Source: Halorussus gelatinilyticus (GTDB lineage: Archaea; Halobacteriota; Halobacteria; Halobacteriales; Haladaptataceae). From it: a DNA stretch of 64,000 bases. The stretch's first letter is position 1; each line of letters opens with the position of its first letter. The DNA lies in contig NZ_CP096658.1 of the NCBI RefSeq assembly GCF_023238445.1, positions 496,001 to 560,000 of the forward strand, given 5' to 3'. Below the pieces are notes generated by a model. That model saw only the letters and a program-made list of their open reading frames with translations, had not been told where the DNA came from and searched no databases. This document shows positions 45,525-53,263 of this stretch, piece by piece. The translations under genes were made by a program, and so were the position numbers.

Positions 45525-45988
45525 TGAAGGCAGTCGTTCAGATTCGCGGCGAAGTCGACATGACCGGCACGACGCAGGACACGCTGAAGATGCTGAACCT
45601 GCACCGCGTCAACCACTGCACGCTCGTCCCGGACACCGACGCCTACCGCGGGATGATCACGAAGGTCAACGACTACACCGCGTACGGCGAACCCAGCCAA
45701 GACGTGCTGGAGACGGTGCTCCGCAAGCGCGCCGAACCCGAAGAGGGCGACGCCCAAATCGACGACGAGTGGGTCGCGGACAACACCGACTACGACGACG
45801 TGAGCGACCTCGCGGCCGCACTGCTGGACGAGGAGACGACGCTGCGCGAGCAGGGTCTCTCCCCGGTCCTTCGGCTGCACCCGCCGCGCGGCGGTCACGA
45901 CGGCATCAAGCACCCGACCAATGAGGGCGGGCAACTCGGCAAGCACGAGACCGAGGAAATCGACTCGCTCCTGAAGGCGATGCGATAA
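45524..45988 (+). CDS. rpl30: 50S ribosomal protein L30
   Basis: A 154-residue archaeal L30: [35 protein letters not shown] start region and LHPPRGGHDGIKHPTNEGGQLG at the end. The ATG at 45524 overlaps the S5 stop; the GTG one codon earlier is a possible alternative. Confidence 0.96.
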   Translation: MKAVVQIRGEVDMTGTTQDTLKMLNLHRVNHCTLVPDTDAYRGMITKVNDYTAYGEPSQDVLETVLRKRAEPEEGDAQIDDEWVADNTDYDDVSDLAAALLDEETTLREQGLSPVLRLHPPRGGHDGIKHPTNEGGQLGKHETEEIDSLLKAMR

Positions 45989-45990
45989 CC

Positions 45991-46476
45991 ATGACGGACA
46001 AGAAACGACGACAGCGCGGCTCCCGCACGCACGGCGGCGGTAGTCACAAGAACCGGCGCGGTGCCGGTCACCGCGGCGGTCGCGGACGCGCGGGTCGCGC
46101 CAAACACGAGTTCCACAACTACGAACCGCTCGGCAAGCACGGCTTCTCCCGACCGGACAAGGTTCAGGACGAGGTCCTGACCGTCACGGTCCAGAAGCTC
46201 GACGAGGACGCGGCCCTGCTGGCCGCCGACGGCGACGCCGAGGAGACCGACTTCGGTTACCGCCTCGACGCCCGCGACGTCGTCGAGGACGGCTGGGAGG
46301 CCGACGCCGTAAAGGTGCTCGGCGACGGGCAGGTCCGCAACCAGCTCGAAGTCACGGCCGACGCCTTCTCCGCGAGCGCGGTCGAACTCATCGAGGAAGA
46401 GGGCGGCGACGCCGTCCTGAGCGACCGCGCCGAGGAAGCCGACGACGAAGAAGCCGACGAGTCGGACGACGAGTAG
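45991..46476 (+). CDS. rpl15: 50S ribosomal protein L15
   Basis: The 161-residue protein with the basic, glycine-rich N-terminus (KKRRQRGSRTHGGGSHKNRRGAGHRGGRGRAG, core contacts) and an acidic tail. It closes the ribosomal operon. In many archaea secY follows directly; here four other genes come first. Confidence 0.96.
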   Translation: MTDKKRRQRGSRTHGGGSHKNRRGAGHRGGRGRAGRAKHEFHNYEPLGKHGFSRPDKVQDEVLTVTVQKLDEDAALLAADGDAEETDFGYRLDARDVVEDGWEADAVKVLGDGQVRNQLEVTADAFSASAVELIEEEGGDAVLSDRAEEADDEEADESDDE

Positions 46477-46558
46477 TCGCGTTCCGCGCGGATTTTCGTT
46501 TTCGTTCTTTCGTGTCGTCACCGTCCGCGAGCCGACGGTGGCGAACTGAGTGAAACGC

Positions 46559-46564
46559 TTATAA
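46559..46564 (+). promoter_or_regulatory. TATA box of the HAD phosphatase gene
   Basis: TTATAA centred about 26 bases before the ATG at 46587 in an otherwise GC-rich gap; shows that the HAD gene has its own promoter rather than only reading from the ribosomal operon. Confidence 0.65.
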
Positions 46565-46586
46565 CTCCCCCTCTTCAATACGCACT

Positions 46587-47246
46587 ATGACGTACGATAC
46601 CGTCGTCTTCGACAACGACGGTGTCCTCGTCGGCCGGACGAGCTTCGAAGTCCTCCGCGATGCGACCCTGCGGACGTTCGAGAAGTTCGACGTGACCGAC
46701 CCGGACCCCGATCACATCGACGACATGACCGTTGGGGCGACTCCAAGTCGCGTCAACGAGATCTGCACCGAGTACGACCTCACGCCGAAGACGTTCTGGA
46801 AGGCGCTTGACAGCACCTCCTCGCGCGCCCAGCAGATGGAGGCCCGCGAGGGGCGCAAGACGCCCTACGACGACATCCACACGCTCGCGGACTTGGACGC
46901 CTCGATGGGCATCGTCTCCTCGAACCAGCAGGAGACGGTGGACTTCCTCATCGAACACTTCGAGGTGGACCACCTCTTCGACACCGCGTACGGTCGCGAG
47001 GCGACCATCGAGAGCCTCGACCGTCGCAAGCCCAACTCCCACTACATCGACCGGGCGCTGGCCGACTTGGACGCCGACTCGGCGCTGTTCGTCGGCGACA
47101 ACGAGTCGGACATCCGGGCCGCCGAGAACGCGGGCATCGACTCGGCGTTCATCCGGCGACCCCACCGCACGGACTGGGACCTGAACGTCTGGCCGACGTG
47201 GGACATCGAGTGTCTCGACGACCTCCACCGCATCTGTAGCGCCTGA
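46587..47246 (+). CDS. HAD-superfamily hydrolase (phosphoglycolate phosphatase-like)
   Basis: A 219-residue haloacid dehalogenase-type phosphatase with motif I FDNDGVLV (Asp nucleophile with the variant Asn-Asp), motif II MGIVSSNQ, the motif III lysine in DRRKPNS and motif IV ALFVGDNESDIRAA. A helical cap (residues about 20-85) is of the C1 type. The substrate is unknown. It sits between L15 and secY. Confidence 0.9.
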   Translation: MTYDTVVFDNDGVLVGRTSFEVLRDATLRTFEKFDVTDPDPDHIDDMTVGATPSRVNEICTEYDLTPKTFWKALDSTSSRAQQMEAREGRKTPYDDIHTLADLDASMGIVSSNQQETVDFLIEHFEVDHLFDTAYGREATIESLDRRKPNSHYIDRALADLDADSALFVGDNESDIRAAENAGIDSAFIRRPHRTDWDLNVWPTWDIECLDDLHRICSA

Positions 47247-47290
47247 GCCTCGTCGCCGACCTCGCTCGTGAGGCGGGTCGGCGAGAGCTA

Positions 47291-47845
47291 TCAGTAGCGT
47301 TCGCCGACCCGCCCGTCGTCGCCGACGAGCAGGTCGTCGTCGGCCACCCCGAGTCGCTTGCCCGCAGTTTCGACCTCGTCGTCGGCCCGGCGGAGCCGTC
47401 CGGCCGCCCCGAGACCGAACCGCGGCATGTCGTTGTAGAGGCTCTCGTAGTCGTCGCCCTCGACCACGTACGTCTCGTGGAAGATGCCGACGTCGCCGGT
47501 CCCGGCGCTCGACTCGTTGTACGACGCCCACGCCGGGACGTGTTCCCGGTCGAGGTCCCGCGCGTAGGCTCGAAGCTCCTCGAAGGAGTCCCAATACTGC
47601 ACCGAGACGAGGAGTCGCCATCCGAACAGGCTCTCGTGGTGTAGGAGACCGGACTCCGGGTCGGCGTCGAGTTCCCGGAGCATCCGGGGCATCGCCGCCG
47701 CCACCGGGAGCCACTTGTGGACCTTCCAGAGTCGGTTGAGGCGCATCCCGATGACGAACACGACGAACTCGCCGTCCAGTTGCGCAGTCGTTCGTTCGGC
47801 GCGGATTCGGCCATCGTCGGGCGTCTCGCGAGACGAATCGGTCAT
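47291..47845 (-). CDS. DUF4188 family protein
   Basis: A 184-residue protein with the DUF4188 signature: FVVFVIGMRLNRLWKVHKWLPVAAAMPRML-type opening, HHESLFGWRLLVSVQYWDSFEELRAYARD, and GDVGIFHETYVVEGDDYESLYNDMPRFGLG. The ferredoxin-like fold resembles small heme-binding monooxygenase-like proteins, but no activity is established. It is convergent with the HAD gene and divergent from the Bat-type regulator, leaving about 90 bp for two promoters. Confidence 0.85.
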   Translation of the reverse strand: MTDSSRETPDDGRIRAERTTAQLDGEFVVFVIGMRLNRLWKVHKWLPVAAAMPRMLRELDADPESGLLHHESLFGWRLLVSVQYWDSFEELRAYARDLDREHVPAWASYNESSAGTGDVGIFHETYVVEGDDYESLYNDMPRFGLGAAGRLRRADDEVETAGKRLGVADDDLLVGDDGRVGERY

Positions 47846-47937
47846 ACACGGGGATTTATGCCGCTGGTCGATAGAGTTTGCACCAACATGTTGGGGACGG
47901 CGCGACGGAACGACGCGACGGCGAGCGGGGAGTCGCC

Positions 47938-48609
47938 GTGATTCGAGCGCGGTTCCGGATGGCGCTCCCCGAGGACGTTTGGATTTCGACGGTCTCGCGG
48001 TCGTTCCCGGACGCGACGTTTCGACTGCTCACCGGCGTTCCGGTCGAAGACCGAGCGATGGAACTGGGCGAAATCGTCGGCGACGAGGCGGTGTCGGCGA
48101 GCGAGGCGATTCGGTCCCACTCAGACGTCGTCGCGTACGACCCGCTCTACACCGCCGACGAGCGCACGCTCGCCCAGTACGAAGCGACCGACCAGCGACT
48201 CTACGACTTTCTGGGCCGGTCGTCGCTCCCGCCGGAGTTTCCGGTCGTCGTCACCGACGGGCGCTTCGAGTTCGACCTGACCGCGACCCGCGAGCAGTTC
48301 GAGGCGGTCGGAACCGCGCTGGACGAGAGTGCCTTCGACTACGACCTCTTGTCGGTGGTCGAGACCGACGACCAGACGGACAGTCGGACCGACCGAGAGG
48401 GCGGGCTAACCGGCCACGGCACCCTATTGACCGACCGCCAGCGAGAGTGTCTCGACGCCGCGCTCCGCAAGGGTTACTTCGAGGTGCCTCGCGAGTGTAC
48501 GCTGGCCGACCTCGCGGAGACACTGGAAATCGACAAGTCCACCGCGAGCGAGATACTGCGCCGCGGCGAGCGTCGGATTCTCGGAGCGGTCCTCCTCGGG
48601 AACGACTGA
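47938..48609 (+). CDS. Bat-type HTH transcription regulator
   Basis: A 223-residue protein with an N-terminal beta-rich sensing domain (residues 1-150) and a C-terminal HTH-10 domain: LLTDRQRECLDAALRKGYFEVPRECTLADLAETLEIDKSTASEILRRGERR in order. This domain pair is typical of the bacterio-opsin activator-like regulators of haloarchaea. The first plausible start is GTG 47938 (VIRARFRMALPED); open frame further upstream lacks an ATG. The target is perhaps the divergent DUF4188 gene, inferred from position only. Confidence 0.85.
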   Translation: MIRARFRMALPEDVWISTVSRSFPDATFRLLTGVPVEDRAMELGEIVGDEAVSASEAIRSHSDVVAYDPLYTADERTLAQYEATDQRLYDFLGRSSLPPEFPVVVTDGRFEFDLTATREQFEAVGTALDESAFDYDLLSVVETDDQTDSRTDREGGLTGHGTLLTDRQRECLDAALRKGYFEVPRECTLADLAETLEIDKSTASEILRRGERRILGAVLLGND

Positions 48610-48667
48610 TGGCGAGAGCGCGCGAGCCCCGGACGTTGAGCCACGGCGTCACGAGAGTAGACCACGG

Positions 48668-49450
48668 CTATTCGAGCGGTTCCGGAGGCCGTGGCCGGTC
48701 GTAGGTCTCCCGGAGCGTGTCGGCGAACTGTCCGCCCTTGGCGAGCGCGATGGTGACGACGACGAACTCCCCGCCTTCGGGCCGGAGGACGAACACCTCG
48801 CGCGGGGCCGACCCCTCCTGCTCGTTTACCCTATCGACCAGCGGCTCGACCGGACGCGTGCCGTCGCGGAACGCCTCGAACGTGCCGTTCGTCGGGTCCT
48901 CGGCGAAGACGTAGAGGACGCCGTTGACCTCGTTGTCGGTGTTTCGCGTGACGCGACTGTTCATCGAGTCGCCCGCGGCGCGCGCGTCGCTCCACGTCTC
49001 GCGGGCCGCCTCGAACACCGGGTCGATGCCGTCGGCGAAGACGTACAGCGTCGGGCGGCGGACCGACACCGACTCGACGGTCGGGTCGGGACTCGACCAG
49101 TCGAGGACCGCGTCCACGAGGTAGCCGGGTCGGAGGTCCCCGACCGGCGCGTCGTGGCCGTCCTCGGCGGTGACGACCGGCTCGAAGGTCTGACGGTCGA
49201 GCAGTCGGAGACCGTCGTCCATCGGCGTGGCGAGCACGCGATACTCCGTCTCGTCGTCGGTCCGGTCGGCGTCCACGGTTCGGCCGTCCCCGTCTCTCGA
49301 GTCGGCGTCCCCGTCTCTCGAGTCGGCGTCGTCGGCTCCGTCGTCGGCCGCGGCCCGACCGCTGGCCGACCGGTCCTCCGTGCGCCAGATGTCGTCGGTC
49401 CGAGCATCGTCGCCGATTCTGTCGTCGTCCGAATCCCGCTCGTCGGTCAT
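48668..49450 (-). CDS. DUF6663-like haloarchaeal protein with repetitive acidic N-terminus
   Basis: A 260-residue cytoplasmic protein. Residues 1-70 are a disordered Asp/Arg/Ser-rich tract with a repeated DSRDGDA unit. The rest is a compact domain: TEYRVLATPMDDGLRLLDRQTFEPV, DLRPGYLVDAVLDW, PTLYVFADGIDPVFEAARETW. I recall this as the haloarchaeal DUF6663 family, with moderate confidence. I chose ATG 49450; an upstream ATG (49489) would add 13 residues of basic sequence. Confidence 0.75.
   Translation of the reverse strand: MTDERDSDDDRIGDDARTDDIWRTEDRSASGRAAADDGADDADSRDGDADSRDGDGRTVDADRTDDETEYRVLATPMDDGLRLLDRQTFEPVVTAEDGHDAPVGDLRPGYLVDAVLDWSSPDPTVESVSVRRPTLYVFADGIDPVFEAARETWSDARAAGDSMNSRVTRNTDNEVNGVLYVFAEDPTNGTFEAFRDGTRPVEPLVDRVNEQEGSAPREVFVLRPEGGEFVVVTIALAKGGQFADTLRETYDRPRPPEPLE
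49286..49327. repeat. Two perfect tandem 21-bp repeats
   Basis: Two identical 21-bp units (49286-49306 and 49307-49327) code for the repeated DSRDGDA in the disordered N-terminus of the DUF6663-like protein; a slippage-prone, length-variable site. Confidence 0.8.
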
Positions 49451-49606
49451 GCGCTCGCTACGAATCGAAGCCGGGAAAATCGCTCGCATCGGTTCGGTCG
49501 CCGCGAACGCGGTGGCGACGCCCGCCCGAACCGTGCGAAGGCCTCACGCTCCGACCGTGATTCAAAGCGAAGCACATACAAGCCCCCGTCCGATGTATTG
49601 CGATAT

Positions 49607-51079
49607 ATGAGTTGGAAAGAAGCCGCAGAACCAGTACTCACCCGGATGCCCTCCGTGAGGCGCCCGGATGGCCACGTTCCGTTCAAGCGGAAGCTTGGAT
49701 GGACCGCGGGCGTGTTGGTTCTGTATTTCTTCCTCACGAACGTATTCCTGTACGGGGTCAATCTCGGAGGCCAAGACGCCTTCGGCCAGTTCCGCTCGAT
49801 TCTAGCGGGCGGACAAGGGACAGTTTTGCAACTCGGTATCGGTCCGATAGTCACCGCGAGCATCGTCCTCCAATTGCTCGGCGGTGCCGACCTGCTCGGA
49901 CTGGACACCGACGACCCCCGCGATCAGGTGCTCTATCAGGGCCTCCAGAAGCTGCTGGTGGGCGTGATGATCTGTCTGACCGGTCTGCCGATGGTGTTCG
50001 CCGGCGGCTTCCTGCAGGTAGACCAGCAGGTCGCCCAGAATCTCGGTATCGGCGTGATGGGCGTCAAGTGGCTCATCTTCGCCCAGATTGCGGTCGGTGG
50101 CATCCTCGTCCTGTTCATGGACGAGATCATCAGCAAGTGGGGCGTCGGCTCCGGTATCGGGCTGTTCATCATCGCCGGCGTGAGCCAGAAGCTGCTGGGC
50201 GGCCTGTTCGCGTGGCCGAGCCTCCCCGGTCGAACCGGTCTCGTCCCGACGTGGGTCGGTCTCATCACCGGGAGCGCGGAGAACGCGCCCTCGCTGCTGA
50301 CCGGGAGCGGGATTCAGTACCTGCTCGTCGGTAACGGTGACATCATCGCGCTCGTCACGACGGTCCTCATCTTCGCGGTCGTCGTGTACGCCGAGAGCGT
50401 CCGGGTCGAGATTCCCCTGAGCCACGCCCGCGTCAAGGGCGCTCGGGGCCGATTCCCCGTGAAGCTCATCTACGCCAGCGTCCTGCCGATGATCCTCGTC
50501 CGGGCGCTGCAGGCCAACCTCCAGTTCCTCGGGCGCATCCTCTACAACCAACTCGGTGCGGGCGGGATGCCCGACTGGCTCGGGACGTACTCGGGCGGCT
50601 CGCCGACCGGCGGGCTGTTCTACTACCTCGCGCCCATCCAGTCGCCCGGTCAGTGGATGTGGTGGACCGGGACTATCGGCCAAGAGCCGTGGCAGGTCAT
50701 CATCCGGGTCCTCATCGACCTCACCTTCATGGTGGTCGGCGGTGCCATCTTCGCCATCTTCTGGGTGGAGACCACCGACATGGGTCCGGAAGCGACCGCC
50801 AAGCAGATTCAGAACTCCGGGATGCAGATTCCCGGCTTCCGCCAGAACACGGGTGTCATCGAGAAGGTCATGGAGCGCTACATCCCGCAGGTCACCGTCA
50901 TCGGCGGTGCGCTCGTCGGCTTGCTCGCCGTGCTGGCGAACATGCTCGGCACCATCGGCGGCGTCTCCGGGACGGGACTGCTGCTGACCGTCTCCATCAC
51001 CTACAAGCTCTACGAGGAGATCGCCGAAGAGCAGTTGATGGAGATGCATCCGATGATGCGTCAAATGTTTGGAGATTAA
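49607..51079 (+). CDS. secY: Protein translocase subunit SecY
   Basis: The 490-residue channel subunit of the Sec translocon, with ten membrane helices, starting MSWKEAAEPVLTRMPSVRRPDGHVPFKRKLGWT. The cytoplasmic loop VEIPLSHARVKGARGRFPVKLIYASVLPMI (helix 6/7 region) and IAEEQLMEMHPMMRQMFGD end are typical of haloarchaea. The open frame extends upstream to 49154 but that part is antisense to the DUF6663-like gene. A CATACAA element about 30 bases upstream suggests an independent promoter. Confidence 0.97.
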   Translation: MSWKEAAEPVLTRMPSVRRPDGHVPFKRKLGWTAGVLVLYFFLTNVFLYGVNLGGQDAFGQFRSILAGGQGTVLQLGIGPIVTASIVLQLLGGADLLGLDTDDPRDQVLYQGLQKLLVGVMICLTGLPMVFAGGFLQVDQQVAQNLGIGVMGVKWLIFAQIAVGGILVLFMDEIISKWGVGSGIGLFIIAGVSQKLLGGLFAWPSLPGRTGLVPTWVGLITGSAENAPSLLTGSGIQYLLVGNGDIIALVTTVLIFAVVVYAESVRVEIPLSHARVKGARGRFPVKLIYASVLPMILVRALQANLQFLGRILYNQLGAGGMPDWLGTYSGGSPTGGLFYYLAPIQSPGQWMWWTGTIGQEPWQVIIRVLIDLTFMVVGGAIFAIFWVETTDMGPEATAKQIQNSGMQIPGFRQNTGVIEKVMERYIPQVTVIGGALVGLLAVLANMLGTIGGVSGTGLLLTVSITYKLYEEIAEEQLMEMHPMMRQMFGD

Positions 51080-51097
51080 GGGTACCCACTGGGTCAC

Positions 51098-51117
51098 CCA
51101 ACTTTCCAAGCCTTTAC
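51098..51117. repeat. Direct repeat copy 1 (possible attachment or operator site)
   Basis: Twenty bases just past secY that recur at 51164-51183 with one mismatch; both are followed by a GT-AATC or GTCAATC variant tail. They lie at the junction between core and integrative element. Confidence 0.7.
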
Positions 51118-51163
51118 AGTAATCTCTCCGGCCGCGTCCGGTTGGGGAGGTCGAGGTCGGTAT

Positions 51164-51183
51164 CCAACTTTCCAAGTCTTTAC
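51164..51183. repeat. Direct repeat copy 2 (possible attachment or operator site)
   Basis: Second copy, ending about 30 bases before the start at 51214. Its TCTTTAC part is at the right distance to be the TATA region of the DNA-binding protein gene, so the repeat may be a promoter/operator rather than an att site. Confidence 0.7.
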
Positions 51184-51213
51184 GTCAATCCTCGTTAGCG
51201 ATACTGGCGAGAA

Positions 51214-51807
51214 ATGCCAGACCGAAACCAAGTACCGCTAAACGTCCGCGTCACTCCCAAGAAAAAAGAGGAGTGGAAAACCTCGATCGATAACGACGAA
51301 ACTCTTGCAGGAGTCGTCCGTCGCGCAGTGGATCGGGAACTCAATAACGAGTACGTCCACGTGGACGCTGCTGACTATTTGGATGGTGGCGACGATATCG
51401 ATTTTAGCGAGGTGACTACCGATCTCGATTCACTCTCTGGGCAAGTTGAAGCGCTCCAGAGTGAGCTTGACGATGCGCTCACACCGGGGTCAATGCCACC
51501 GGAAGATCAGTTAAGCGAGGTGGCGATGCAAGCACTCGCGCACATCCCGCGGTATAGTGATCTCTCTGATGACGTGAGACGAGAGATCGGTGAGAGAGAT
51601 ATGGATCGACTACGAGGTGTTAAGATCTCGATTGAGGGTCGGCAAACACGAGTAGACGGGAGTGCGCAAGCAATCGCGTTCAAAATGGACGGTGACGAAA
51701 GCGAACTCATCGTTCGACAGGCCCTCATTTACCTAGAGAACCGGACGACAGAGAACGTCCGGAGTACGATTGCTGACGGGACTCGGAACTGGGTGAGAGG
51801 GGTATGA
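51214..51807 (+). CDS. Putative ribbon-helix-helix-type DNA-binding protein of the integrative element
   Basis: A 197-residue protein beginning with PLNVRVTPKKKEEWKTSIDNDETLAGVVRRAVDREL, which looks like a ribbon-helix-helix (CopG/Arc-type) strand and two helices, followed by an acidic coiled-coil stretch (residues 75-95) and a C-terminal domain of unknown type. Its stop overlaps the recombinase start (ATGA), so the two are translated together; it may regulate excision or act as the recombination directionality factor. GC is clearly lower than in the ribosomal region. Confidence 0.75.
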   Translation: MPDRNQVPLNVRVTPKKKEEWKTSIDNDETLAGVVRRAVDRELNNEYVHVDAADYLDGGDDIDFSEVTTDLDSLSGQVEALQSELDDALTPGSMPPEDQLSEVAMQALAHIPRYSDLSDDVRREIGERDMDRLRGVKISIEGRQTRVDGSAQAIAFKMDGDESELIVRQALIYLENRTTENVRSTIADGTRNWVRGV

Positions 51808-52919
51808 GGGACGACAAAGGCAGGTACGTAACACCAGAAAGCGAGAAGCTCAGCGAGGAGATGGAAGAGTTGCGTGGACGGTATCTCGACTCACTCACGT
51901 CACAGAAAACTGAAACAAGCAAAAGAACACGAACTACTCGGCGAAGGGAAGTCGGGTACTGGCTGCAGTTCTGTAGCGTTAACGGGATTGATCCGCTCGC
52001 CGCCGAAGAGTCCGATGTCCGCGGATATATCCAAACCATCAATGATCACGCAGATACGACGGTTCACTCCTACTTCACGTCAGTCCAATCGTTTTACTCA
52101 ATAATCATAAAAGACGCTGTAGATGACACCCTCGAACTTGATAACACCGGAGAGCACCCCTGCGATGGAATCAGCCTCAAGAAAGATTATGAAATCAGCA
52201 GGACATCGGAGTACAAACGACAGCATGTAATTACAGACGACCTTGAAAACGCCCGAGAGAACGAAGACGTCATCGCCCTCCGTCCGGACGCGGTTAAAGA
52301 GTTGTTTGACGCTGTGCCCGGAAAACGACGTGAAACTCAACTTCGGAACGAGGTGATTGTCCGTCTTTCATGGTATACCGGTGCTCGAAGCATTGAGCTG
52401 TCGAATATGCGGATTGGGAAAATTGACTGGGAGCGGTGTATGATAAACATCGAGTCCGCTAAAATAGATCCTCGGGAAAATCCCGGACTCGCCCGCCGGA
52501 ACGTTGTGTTTCCGAAAGAGTTCAAGTTGACACTCAGGCGGTGGTGTGAGCGAGTTCGACATTCCTTTTCAGGACAGGTCACACCGGAGGAGGGACACAT
52601 CCTCTGTACGACGCATAGTGACGTGATGCAGCCAGCGGATATCAACGACGTCATTAAACAAACTGCCCGGAACGCTGGGCTCCAACGGCCGCTGCGACCC
52701 GCGGATCCAGATTCGGAAGATGATGTCAAAGAGTGGTTCGTTACGTCACATCGCCTTCGCCGATCAGCGATTAGCCATTGGGTTAACGACATCAACACTA
52801 TCGATATCAACCAAGCTAGAATCTTAGCAGGCCACGCCCAACTCTCACAGACAATTGACTATGTCGAAGACGATAACGATTCACTCGCAGAAGATTACCA
52901 GGAAGGGGTGCAGGGGTAA
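51804..52919 (+). CDS. Tyrosine recombinase / phage-type integrase
   Basis: The 371-residue protein has a SAM-like N-terminal core-binding domain (about residues 40-110: VGYWLQFCSVNGIDPL, TVHSYFTSVQSFYSIII) and a catalytic domain with Arg in YTGARSIELSNM, HRLRR (His and Arg), GHAQLSQT and the nucleophile Tyr in TIDYVEDD. This completes the R-H-R-H-Y set. It should integrate and excise the element that begins after secY. Followed by 344 bp without a gene. Confidence 0.93.
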   Translation: MRDDKGRYVTPESEKLSEEMEELRGRYLDSLTSQKTETSKRTRTTRRREVGYWLQFCSVNGIDPLAAEESDVRGYIQTINDHADTTVHSYFTSVQSFYSIIIKDAVDDTLELDNTGEHPCDGISLKKDYEISRTSEYKRQHVITDDLENARENEDVIALRPDAVKELFDAVPGKRRETQLRNEVIVRLSWYTGARSIELSNMRIGKIDWERCMINIESAKIDPRENPGLARRNVVFPKEFKLTLRRWCERVRHSFSGQVTPEEGHILCTTHSDVMQPADINDVIKQTARNAGLQRPLRPADPDSEDDVKEWFVTSHRLRRSAISHWVNDINTIDINQARILAGHAQLSQTIDYVEDDNDSLAEDYQEGVQG

Positions 52920-53263
52920 CGTTATCGATACCCCGTCGGGTTTCCATCCAACAGTATCAAAAACACACCCCCTCATCGAAATTATCACCGGCCTCCAGTT
53001 CACTGTCGTTCTTGACCAGCCTCGCTTCAGCCAAAGCAAGGCGGCTCAACCGGGCACCTGTTCGTATCCTGCTGACATCCCGTCCCGTTTGTCCGATGCT
53101 TCCTCTTCCAGCCAAGTTCCTCTCCAACATCTGCTGGATCCTATGGAGAACGCATCACCGAGCGTGAACACCACTAGAAAGCTGGCAGCACTACACTACT
53201 TCGTGAAAGTCACCCAATTACAGGTATTCTCACGCCAGCCGTTGGTGAGTTACCTGGTCCCCA
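52920..53263. other. Gene-free stretch of 344 bp in the element
   Basis: Lies between the convergent recombinase and MCM genes. A 160-codon open frame crosses it but overlaps the coding ends of both neighbours and is Ser/Arg-rich without domain signals, so I do not call it. GC is about 52 percent, lower than the core. It may hold remnants of lost genes. Confidence 0.5.

Noticed and set aside
46477-49606. Horizontal origin of the four genes between rpl15 and secY
   Set aside because: Their GC and codon use look like the core genome, so rearrangement is more likely than recent transfer.
51080-51213. tRNA-type attachment site behind secY
   Set aside because: No cloverleaf or tRNA 3'-end similarity is seen in this stretch.
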